Of a DNA stretch of 64,000 nucleotides, positions 57,439 through 64,000 are shown piece by piece. The translations under genes were made by a program, and so were the position numbers. The notes below the pieces were generated by a model that was not told the origin of the DNA, did not search any database, and saw nothing but the letters and a program-made list of their open reading frames with translations. The DNA comes from Microsaccharimonas sp964523145 (lineage in GTDB: Bacteria; Patescibacteriota; Saccharimonadia; Saccharimonadales; Saccharimonadaceae), in assembly GCA_964523145.1 (NCBI GenBank), contig CAZFYB010000003.1:1-64000 (forward strand). Direction: 5' to 3'. Numbering within the stretch: position 1 is the first letter of the stretch; each line of letters begins with the position of its first letter.

Positions 57439-58824
57439 ATGCAAAAAGATGTTCATGCACTTTGGCACAGTGTTTTAGGTGAAGTAGAACTCTCTCTTTC
57501 TGATGCAAACTTTGTGGTGTATTGGTCTAAAACTAAAATGTTGAGTTACGATGCGAATGAAGTTATCTTTGAAGTGCCAAATGTTTTTATTAAACGACAG
57601 TTTGAAACAAAGTTCGATGCCACGATGCGTGAGATCCTTGCAAAGAACGGTATTACGTCTCCTAATCTTACGTATACCCTACCAAGTAGTGGTAAAAAAC
57701 CTCGCATTAGCCGTGAGACTACAAGCGATTCACACGAAGATATAGCGGCTCAACAAAATCCTTCCCCTCGAAGCTCGTCTTTAATAAGTTCTTCCAATTC
57801 TTCATCACGCGGTAATTTAAACCCACGCTATACATTTGATAACTTTATAGTCGGCTCTAGTAATGACCTAGCTCATTCAGCCAGCCAGGCTGTAGCTTCT
57901 AATCCGGGTACGAAATATAACCCCATCTATTTCTATGGTGGTGTTGGGCTTGGTAAAACTCACCTTATGCAAGCTATTGGTAATGAAATAGTTCGTAACA
58001 ACCCTGAGGCGCGTGTACTTTACGTAAGCTCCGAAACTTTCGTAAATGAATTCCTTGATTATATTCGTTTTAAAAAGAAAGGTTTCTCTGATAAATATCG
58101 TAATGTGGATGTACTTATTGTTGATGACATGCAGTTCATTGCGAATAAAGAGAAGACTCAAGAGGAATTTTTTCACACGTTTAACTTCCTCCATCAAAAT
58201 AATAAACAGATTATTATTAGTAGCGATAAACCACCACGCAGTATTCCAACCCTTACCGAGCGTTTACGGAGCCGGTTTGAAATGGGTATGGCAATTGATA
58301 TTCAAATGCCTGATTTCGAAACCCGTTGTGCAATTATTAACGCGAAGGCGGCGTTATCGGGAAATACTCTTAGCCCAGAAACTGTTGAGTTTTTAGCAAC
58401 AAACATAAAAACTAATATTCGTGAACTTGAAGGTGCATTAAATCAATTACTCGCTTTTGCAGAGCTCCACCGAGTTGAACCAGATGTCGCTACCGCCGAA
58501 GGACTCCTTGGAAGTGTTCGACACTCGCGCCCACAACACCTTACGAGTAAACAAATTATCGATCGAACCGCTAAGCATTTCCAATTAAAGGTTGAAGAGA
58601 TATGCGGGAGTAAACGTGATAAACATATCGTAACCCCACGCCAAATAGCGATGTATTTACTCCGTAGTGAACTGCATTTAAGTTTCCCTAAAATTGCTGG
58701 TGAACTTGGCCGTAAAGATCACACCACAGCAATTCACTCTGTTGAAAAGATTGAAAAAGCTATTAAGCTCGATTTTGTGATACGTGAGCAAGTCGCTTCA
58801 ATACGGGAGAAACTGTATGCCTAA
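57439..58824 (+). CDS. dnaA: Chromosomal replication initiator protein DnaA
   Basis: It has 461 residues. Domain I (about 1-80) starts with LWHSVLGEVELSLSDANFVV. Domain II is short and Ser/Asn-rich (about 90-128). The AAA+ domain III has Walker A GGVGLGKTHL, Walker B VLIVDDMQFI and sensor motifs (RLRSRFEMGM). Domain IV has EICGSKRDKHIVTPRQIAMY and the DNA-binding signature GRKDHTTAIHS. GAGGGA precedes the ATG. It is the initiator for the origin marked by the flanking DnaA boxes. Confidence 0.99.
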   Translation: MQKDVHALWHSVLGEVELSLSDANFVVYWSKTKMLSYDANEVIFEVPNVFIKRQFETKFDATMREILAKNGITSPNLTYTLPSSGKKPRISRETTSDSHEDIAAQQNPSPRSSSLISSSNSSSRGNLNPRYTFDNFIVGSSNDLAHSASQAVASNPGTKYNPIYFYGGVGLGKTHLMQAIGNEIVRNNPEARVLYVSSETFVNEFLDYIRFKKKGFSDKYRNVDVLIVDDMQFIANKEKTQEEFFHTFNFLHQNNKQIIISSDKPPRSIPTLTERLRSRFEMGMAIDIQMPDFETRCAIINAKAALSGNTLSPETVEFLATNIKTNIRELEGALNQLLAFAELHRVEPDVATAEGLLGSVRHSRPQHLTSKQIIDRTAKHFQLKVEEICGSKRDKHIVTPRQIAMYLLRSELHLSFPKIAGELGRKDHTTAIHSVEKIEKAIKLDFVIREQVASIREKLYA

Positions 58825-58894
58825 TACCCTATCTACAGCCTGGGTAAAAAATGTGTACAGCCTGCGTATAGCCCAGGGGGTAACGAGTGGGTAT

Positions 58895-59053
58895 TCATCC
58901 ACACCCCTCCCCTCTTTATCGAAAAACACTACAGCTCAACGTGTACAAACCCCTTTCTTTACTCATACTATACGCAACTTATCAGCACGTTTATCCACTC
59001 AAAAAAACCAACTTTTTAATCTGTTAAGTAACCACTTATACCCATTATCCACA
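58895..59053. other. Origin region, right part: DnaA boxes between dnaA and dnaN
   Basis: The 279-base dnaA-dnaN spacer contains a perfect DnaA box at 59045-59053 and one-mismatch boxes at 58895-58903 and 58991-58999, all on the plus strand. AT-rich stretches at 59001-59040 and 59058-59100 could be the unwinding element. A direct repeat of TACAGCCTG lies near 58834-58865. Confidence 0.8.
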
Positions 59054-59103
59054 GCACCTACTATTAAGAAGAATAAAGAAAAAATGGAAAGGAACACATA
59101 ACA

Positions 59104-60204
59104 ATGGAACTCAGTGTCACACAAGAAAACTTCGCTCGAGCTTTGTCAGCTGTGGGCCGTGTAGCAAGTACAAAAACGCAATTACCAATACTTAGTAACA
59201 TTCTTTTAAGAACAGATGGTAATAGACTTTTAATTGCAGCTACAAACCTTGAAATCGCCACTACTCAATATATTGGTGCAAAAATAGCGAAACCTGGGTC
59301 AATCACTGTACCCGCAAAACTCATCTCTGAGTTCGTTAGTAGCCTTCCTAAAGAAACTATAGAATTACGAGTAGTTGGTGAAAATATCCACATCACTTGT
59401 GGGAAATACCACTCAATCATTAATGGGGTTATTGCTGATGATTTCCCAGAACTTCCTACAATTAACGAATATAGCTCTATTACCTACTCTTTAAATGTTG
59501 AAGAGTTTAAACAAGCGGTGTCACAAACAATTATCACCGCCAGTTCTGACTCGACTCGCCCGGTACTTACAGGTGTTTACTGGCACTCACACGATGGCTG
59601 GGTGTATTTAGCTGCAACCGATGGATATCGACTCTCAGAACGCCGCCTAGTGGAAACAAAAAGTGAAGTCGCGGCAATCATCCCAACCCAAACACTTCAA
59701 GAAGTACTTCGTACCGTTATGGAAGATACTGAAACAATTGATGTATTATTCGATGAGAGCCAAGTTCGCTTTAGAATAAACGAAGCTGAAGTTATTAGCC
59801 GTTTAGTAGATGGAAACTTCCCTGATTACCGCCAACTTATCCCGGCTCAATCAGATATTACCGCTACCTTAAATAAACAAGAATTTTCACGAGTCGTTAA
59901 AGTTTCAGGCCTTTTTGCCCGTGAATCTGGTGGAAGCGTCACCGTAACAGTTGATGAAGATGGTAAATCGGTTTCACTCCACTCTATTGCTTCAGAGTTC
60001 GGTGAAAACACCTCCGAGCTTGATGCGGAAGTGACCGGTAGTGGCCAAGTAACCTTAAACTCACGGTATCTAGCAGAAGCTCTGACTGTTCTTGATGCCG
60101 AAACACTCACCTTCAGCTTTAGTGGAAAACTTTCACCTTGTATTCTTAAATCAACCGCTAAAGATACAAATTATTATCACGTGATAATGCCACTTAAAAG
60201 CTAG
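59104..60204 (+). CDS. dnaN: DNA polymerase III beta subunit (sliding clamp)
   Basis: It has 366 residues, the usual beta-clamp length, with three similar domains: ENFARALSAVGRVAST and LPILSNILLRT, then ITASSDSTRPVLTGVYW and ATDGYRLSERRL, then LNSRYLAEALTVLDAETLTF. It ends NYYHVIMPLKS with the MPL/R-type clamp terminus. It is the processivity factor for replication and repair. The Shine-Dalgarno-like AAAGGA is rather far (about 12 bases) from the ATG. Confidence 0.98.
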   Translation: MELSVTQENFARALSAVGRVASTKTQLPILSNILLRTDGNRLLIAATNLEIATTQYIGAKIAKPGSITVPAKLISEFVSSLPKETIELRVVGENIHITCGKYHSIINGVIADDFPELPTINEYSSITYSLNVEEFKQAVSQTIITASSDSTRPVLTGVYWHSHDGWVYLAATDGYRLSERRLVETKSEVAAIIPTQTLQEVLRTVMEDTETIDVLFDESQVRFRINEAEVISRLVDGNFPDYRQLIPAQSDITATLNKQEFSRVVKVSGLFARESGGSVTVTVDEDGKSVSLHSIASEFGENTSELDAEVTGSGQVTLNSRYLAEALTVLDAETLTFSFSGKLSPCILKSTAKDTNYYHVIMPLKS

Positions 60205-60212
60205 GAAGTACT

Positions 60213-61256
60213 ATGACCTCGGTCAGAAAACTCCAAATTCAAAATATTCGCTCACACACCCAGTACTCTGTGGATTTTTCACCAGAAGTAACGATTATTA
60301 TGGGCGCAAACGGTAGTGGAAAAACAAGTTTACTTGAGGCTATTTATATTAGCCTTCAAGGAACATCATTTAAAGGGAGTGATAAAGAAGTACTTCGCAA
60401 CAACAGCCCTTGGTGGCGTATTGATACCACATTGGATGATACCCAAGTACGAACAGTGAAGTTTGAACCCGAAAAAATTCTCAAACGAAAACAATTTACT
60501 ATTGATGATATAACCACAGCACGCTTACCTGCTAAACAAAAACACCCGATAGTATTATTTGAACCTGAAGATTTACGATTGCTTCACGGTTCACCAACTC
60601 GCCGCCGACAGTTCATAGACCGTTTTATTAGCCAGTTAAACCCTCTCTATGGGCCTTCGCTCCGCAAATACGAACGTGCACTCAAGCAACGAAATAACTT
60701 GCTTAAACAAGCGCATATCGCTAACGATGAATTATTTGCTTGGAATATTGCTTTAGCTGAGCACGGTGCGTATATTATCGAGCAACGAATCGCCTTTATT
60801 GAACATATAAATAATAACCTTACAGCGGTATATCAAGAAATTGCCGGTACGCACGATGATGTATCGGTACATTATTCACATACTTTTGTGGGCGATATTA
60901 AACAAAAGATTTTAAATGAACTCCACGCCAACGTAACCCGTGATAGTTATTTAGGGAATACATCCGTTGGGCCACACCGCCACGATGTTATATTTAAAAT
61001 TAATAACTACCCTGCCCTTGCTACGGCTTCTCGGGGTGAGGCGCGGACGATTGTCCTGGCATTAAAGTTTCTCGAGGTTGATATCATCCAAAGCTTAACA
61101 GATAAAAAACCAATCGTACTGTTTGATGATGTTTTTTCTGAACTCGATGCAAATCGCCAAAAACTTTTAACCAGCCGGCTCACCGGGTATCAAATTATAA
61201 TTACCTCAGCAACGAGCCATGCTGGAGACTATTTACATCATATTACGCTAAGCTAA
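60213..61256 (+). CDS. recF: Recombination protein RecF
   Basis: It has 347 residues. The ABC-type ATPase has Walker A MGANGSGKTSLLEAIY, the family motif FEPEDLRLLHGSPTRRRQFI, signature SRGEARTIVLALKFLE and Walker B PIVLFDDVFSELDANRQ. It loads RecA at gaps with RecO and RecR. It follows dnaN by eight bases in the conserved dnaA-dnaN-recF order. Its stop overlaps the convergent gene's stop by four bases. Confidence 0.97.
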   Translation: MTSVRKLQIQNIRSHTQYSVDFSPEVTIIMGANGSGKTSLLEAIYISLQGTSFKGSDKEVLRNNSPWWRIDTTLDDTQVRTVKFEPEKILKRKQFTIDDITTARLPAKQKHPIVLFEPEDLRLLHGSPTRRRQFIDRFISQLNPLYGPSLRKYERALKQRNNLLKQAHIANDELFAWNIALAEHGAYIIEQRIAFIEHINNNLTAVYQEIAGTHDDVSVHYSHTFVGDIKQKILNELHANVTRDSYLGNTSVGPHRHDVIFKINNYPALATASRGEARTIVLALKFLEVDIIQSLTDKKPIVLFDDVFSELDANRQKLLTSRLTGYQIIITSATSHAGDYLHHITLS

Positions 61257-61861
61257 TCTGCACTATATAAGCTATAAAGAATATCTTCAGGAACACTAGC
61301 AGCGCTATTCTTATCAATAGCGATGCGTGGTGAGACAATAAAGTTCCACACATTATTTTCTTTTTTCATCACAAAACGGTAAATATCTGGATCATCTCGC
61401 CTATCAACGACAGTAATAAGCTCACCCGTTAACCACTCACCTTTTTTATGCAGCGTAAGGTTGTTAATAATATAACTTCCATTTACAAAGGGATAGCTCG
61501 TAGTGATAATTTGTTGTATTTGTGGTGACTCTTCTTGTAATACTCTTTCAAAATATTCATCAGAATACGAAGGGTCGATAAGAATAGAGGTATTATTTCG
61601 GTCTACCGTAAAATAAGTAACAGTATCAGAATACTGCTCACCAATTGTTTTATATCCGTACGAACCTTCTTTCAAGCGAAGTGAGCCTGTTTCTGTAAGA
61701 GTGTTAATAACGGCATCTTCATTGTTCAGTATTTCAACTGAATACCCCTCACCTTTTACCGATACATTTACGGTGCGGTATGAGCTCAACTCAATAATAG
61801 TAATTATTCCGGCAATAATAACCAGTAATGAAATAACACCGATAATTATAGTTTTTTTCAT
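61253..61861 (-). CDS. Membrane-anchored extracytoplasmic protein of unknown function
   Basis: It has 202 residues with one N-terminal membrane span (about 3-25) and no lipobox cysteine. The outer domain has a beta-rich half (VNVSVKGEGYSVEILNNEDA) and a second half (about 125-200: SYPFVNGSYIINNLTLHKKG, YRFVMKKENNVWNFIVSPRI) that resembles small NTF2- or DUF-type sensor folds. It overlaps the preceding gene by four bases (ATGA). It shares an operon with another anchored protein and a wall hydrolase. No family was recognised. Confidence 0.65.
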   Translation of the reverse strand: MKKTIIIGVISLLVIIAGIITIIELSSYRTVNVSVKGEGYSVEILNNEDAVINTLTETGSLRLKEGSYGYKTIGEQYSDTVTYFTVDRNNTSILIDPSYSDEYFERVLQEESPQIQQIITTSYPFVNGSYIINNLTLHKKGEWLTGELITVVDRRDDPDIYRFVMKKENNVWNFIVSPRIAIDKNSAASVPEDILYSLYSAD

Positions 61862-62550
61862 ATAAAGGGATTCTCGTATTCTTCAAAAGTTATTGTAAAA
61901 TCAGGAACATTATACCCAAGGCTTTCAATGTATTTCAGTGCAGATTCTTTATATCCACTATATGCGTTAATAACTAAATCTGAAGTAGAGTCGTCTTTTT
62001 GCTGAATAGTAAATAGTAGCTGCGGATCTTCAAAACCACTTACATATATATATTTACCACCGTGTTGAGTTTCATCTCCACCTTCATTAATAGTAGTGAT
62101 GGCGTTTGATTTATCATCACTTACGGTAATAGAAATCGGGAGAATTTCATCAGTCTGCCCCAACCGAACACTTGTTGTAATGGTTGTACCGGAAATCTGC
62201 AAATCCTGTGGCCGGATTGTAAGGGTGGTATAAGAATCATCTAAACGATTTTCACTATAATCCCACAACGCTAATTTAATAGTGTCGAAATACGGCCCCG
62301 TTGAACTATTATTTATACGAGTAATTTCTTCAGAAAGATTTATAAGTCCAAATAGTGTTACCGGGCTGGAATCCTCGAGTACACCACCAGTTTCTTGGCG
62401 GAATTCTGGTTCAAGATCGAGTGTTTCGCCAGTGTCGCGGTCGGTAATAACCGTTGAATCACCCCTATTAATGGCAAAAATCCCAATAATAACTCCAATA
62501 ACAGCAAGAACACCTACTATTATAAGTACTAATTTTTGCTGTCGCGTCAT
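61858..62550 (-). CDS. Membrane-anchored extracytoplasmic protein of unknown function
   Basis: It has 230 residues: a short basic start, one membrane span (about 6-27), an acidic linker (GDSTVITDRDTGETLDLEPE) and a mainly beta outer domain (about 60-225), ending with YIESLGYNVPDFTITFEEYE. It overlaps both neighbours by four bases (ATGA type), so the three proteins are made at linked rates. It may form a complex with the C39/lysozyme protein or its sister protein. No family was recognised. Confidence 0.65.
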   Translation of the reverse strand: MTRQQKLVLIIVGVLAVIGVIIGIFAINRGDSTVITDRDTGETLDLEPEFRQETGGVLEDSSPVTLFGLINLSEEITRINNSSTGPYFDTIKLALWDYSENRLDDSYTTLTIRPQDLQISGTTITTSVRLGQTDEILPISITVSDDKSNAITTINEGGDETQHGGKYIYVSGFEDPQLLFTIQQKDDSTSDLVINAYSGYKESALKYIESLGYNVPDFTITFEEYENPFI

Positions 62551-63878
62551 GGTTTCGGTACCCCGTATCTTGAGAAAGAGGTCGCTTCAATATGCGCCCG
62601 TGAATAGTCTTTTATTTTTTCGTGAGGCGGGCTATATGGGTCGGCAATCGTAATACTTCCATCGTCCTTTACTCCAACCATCGCCACTAAATGCCCCACA
62701 CTAGTAAACGGTGCGCTCCCCTGTCCACCCATCCACACAAAACCCTTACCGGATTTCACAAACTCAATCGCTTCATCCATTGATAACCTATCGGAGCTTA
62801 TGTTCGTACCCCAAGTGGCATTCACTCCATTAATAAGGTTTATGTGGCTCGAGGTGCCTTGAGATTGGTCACCAGCTACAGCTGCAACGTCAACCGGTGT
62901 AATATTCCTATCTACTAATGTTGCTAGTATCATCGCCATTGAGGTTGGGCCACAGCCAACTCGGGCAATAGTACTGCCGGCATATACCTTCGCCGCCCAT
63001 TGTGGATCAACCTGTGAATAATACGTCACAGAGCCTGATGGTGTAGCGTCACACTTTTCATTGCCTGTAGATGCGCTACTTAACTGGGTAAAGAATTCTT
63101 TCGCCCGAGTCCCTCGAGTGCCTTCGCGAACTTTTTCTGGCGAGTCGCTGGAACCCTCAAACACGTCATGGAAAAATACCGCTGCTTCAAGTGCCCCATC
63201 TTCACTGTTAGGGTATTTCTTTAATCCTTCCCAAACTGTTGAGCGGTTACCGCCTGTACTCGATTCCATATAGATATATTCAAGTTCGAATAAGATAAAG
63301 TCGTTCGTCACTTCTTCTGGTGCGGCTCCATAAGCATCGGCACTTCCGCCGTAGGTAGGGCTAATATATTGCCTATAGTCAGGATATTTAGTGAGTAATT
63401 GTTTAAGAACATTTACCCTACGGACACCATCCCACTGCACTAATCCCCATGCTTTCCCATAAGTATTACCGGCATTTAATAATTCTTCAGTTGATGTCAC
63501 ACCACCTTGAAAACGGAAAGGGTTTAACCCTGATTCAGCAGCCATATTTCCCATAATTCCCGATGCAGCTGCAGCATTTAACCCCTTTTCCATTAACCAC
63601 CCAGAAATTTTATCTTCAAGGTGCTCACCTTTTAGTGAGGTAATAGCTCCACCAACCGGGCTTGCACAGGCGGTACTACAAGGGTCATAGAAAGAGATGT
63701 TTTGCGAGGCGAAATAATCTTCAAGAGCCGCTCGGCGCTCTTCGTTTTTGCAATCTTCGGCGCTCATTGCATTTACTTGTACTGGTAAAAAACCAACTAA
63801 GGCAATAGAAGATAGCGCCACTACTAAGCAGAGTGAGAAGTACGTTATGTAGTGAGGTAATCTTTTCATAGTATTCAT
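62547..63878 (-). CDS. Secreted wall-active protein: phage-tail-lysozyme-like domain plus C39-like peptidase
   Basis: It has 443 residues. After a signal peptide (about 1-37), the first domain (about 85-240) has SGWLMEKGLNAAAASGIMGN and MAAESGLNPFRFQGG, like phage tail lysozymes with a catalytic Glu. The second (about 285-443) has SVTYYSQVDPQWAAKVYAGS and ARVGCGPTSMAMILAT with the catalytic Cys, and VGHLVAMVGVKDDGSITIAD with the His of C39-like peptidases. It probably cleaves peptidoglycan glycan and peptide. ATG 63878 is used; MKRL at 63869 is an alternative. Confidence 0.88.
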   Translation of the reverse strand: MNTMKRLPHYITYFSLCLVVALSSIALVGFLPVQVNAMSAEDCKNEERRAALEDYFASQNISFYDPCSTACASPVGGAITSLKGEHLEDKISGWLMEKGLNAAAASGIMGNMAAESGLNPFRFQGGVTSTEELLNAGNTYGKAWGLVQWDGVRRVNVLKQLLTKYPDYRQYISPTYGGSADAYGAAPEEVTNDFILFELEYIYMESSTGGNRSTVWEGLKKYPNSEDGALEAAVFFHDVFEGSSDSPEKVREGTRGTRAKEFFTQLSSASTGNEKCDATPSGSVTYYSQVDPQWAAKVYAGSTIARVGCGPTSMAMILATLVDRNITPVDVAAVAGDQSQGTSSHINLINGVNATWGTNISSDRLSMDEAIEFVKSGKGFVWMGGQGSAPFTSVGHLVAMVGVKDDGSITIADPYSPPHEKIKDYSRAHIEATSFSRYGVPKP

Positions 63879-63884
63879 TATGCG

Positions 63885-64000
63885 TTAACTCGTGGCCCAG
63901 TGCCAGGACTCCCAGAGTGGAGCGAGTAAATTATAAAATCCGTATGAGCCAGCATTTTCTTTTAGCCATGCATAGGCAGCGGTATGCTGCTTATTACTTA
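63885..64000 (-). CDS. C-terminal end of a VanY-like D-alanyl-D-alanine carboxypeptidase (5' end outside window)
   Basis: Only the last 38 codons are inside the window, read from the minus strand. They contain AYAWLKENAGSYGFYNLL and the ending LWESWHWATS. The WHW part matches the EPWHW zinc-ligand motif at the end of M15-family D,D-carboxypeptidases. The stop at 63885-63887 precedes the lysozyme/C39 gene by six bases, so both belong to one wall-remodelling operon. Confidence 0.75.
   Translation of the reverse strand, partial: SNKQHTAAYAWLKENAGSYGFYNLLAPLWESWHWATS

Noticed and set aside
58784..59101. Open frame between dnaA and dnaN
   Set aside because: It has no ribosome-binding site, a low-complexity Ser/Thr-rich translation, and spans the DnaA boxes; it is better read as origin DNA.
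1..64000. Recoding of TGA as an amino acid, as in some candidate phyla
   Set aside because: TGA is used as the stop of well-recognised genes (Nudix, rnpA, the ligase-like gene) and no frame needs TGA read-through.
1..64000. CRISPR array, insertion sequence, prophage or toxin-antitoxin pair
   Set aside because: No spaced direct repeats, transposase, integrase or phage structural genes were found, and the XRE-type protein has no toxin-like partner beside it.

Overview
The window looks like part of a small, AT-leaning chromosome from a monoderm (single-membrane) bacterium of the candidate phyla radiation, most likely a Saccharibacteria (TM7) relative. That placement is an inference. It rests on two sortases with an FPNTG-type substrate, a class A penicillin-binding protein, GtrA and DPM1-like glycosyltransferases, secreted phage-lysozyme/C39-type proteins, very dense packing, and the absence of outer-membrane or LPS genes. 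The standard genetic code applies, because TGA ends several well-recognised genes (for example at 14634, 22499 and 56627). The replication origin lies near the right end: rpmH is divergent from dnaA, followed by dnaN and recF, with perfect DnaA boxes on both sides of dnaA. No stretch longer than 300 bases lacks a gene. I saw no CRISPR array, insertion sequence, prophage or secretion-system operon.

Left part (1-20,900). A minus-strand cluster encodes a cellulose-synthase-like polysaccharide module: GH8 hydrolase, PilZ-less GT2 synthase, GT39-type membrane protein and GH3 glucosidase. Next come a Crp/Fnr regulator, two receiver-only response regulators with a PAS histidine kinase, and a surface module made of a pilin-like protein with a sugar-binding-like tail, a sortase and a DUF3494 'ice-binding-like' protein carrying the sorting signal. 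A small heat-shock gene follows, under a textbook CIRCE operator. Then come a Nudix hydrolase, a GC-rich XRE-type regulator islet closed by a 20-bp hairpin, a ThrE-like exporter, a PBP1a with thrombospondin type 3 repeats, a GT4 enzyme and tRNA-Asn.

Middle (20,948-55,176). This is a large cell-surface glycan region. It contains a LexA-type DNA-binding protein without a protease, a second sortase, a Wzy/O-antigen-ligase-like protein, a WcaJ-type initiating sugar-phosphate transferase, many GT2 and GT4 enzymes, GlmS, a eukaryote-like phosphomannomutase, a cytidylyltransferase-fold enzyme, several epimerases/dehydratases, a Wzm/Wzt ABC exporter, GT-C-like membrane proteins and an FAD oxidoreductase. 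Embedded in it is a pair of secreted proteins, one with a lysozyme-like N-terminus and five repeats of about 112 residues. The likely flow is precursor supply (GlmS, PMM, epimerases), lipid-linked initiation (WcaJ type), extension by GT4/GT2 enzymes, export by Wzm/Wzt, then polymer ligation, with GtrA/GtrB-type and GT-C proteins decorating the product outside the membrane.

Right part (55,173-64,000). The conserved jag-yidC-rnpA-rpmH // dnaA-dnaN-recF origin region is followed by a minus-strand set of cell-wall proteins: the tail of a VanY-like peptidase, a lysozyme plus C39-like protein, and two anchored proteins of unknown function.

Gene expression style. Many transcription-unit starts have an extended -10 box (TGnTATAAT-like) only 6-12 nt before the start codon and no Shine-Dalgarno sequence, which implies leaderless mRNAs. 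Internal operon genes use Shine-Dalgarno sequences or 1-14 nt overlaps. Three convergent pairs share a 4-base stop overlap, so no intrinsic terminator fits between them.
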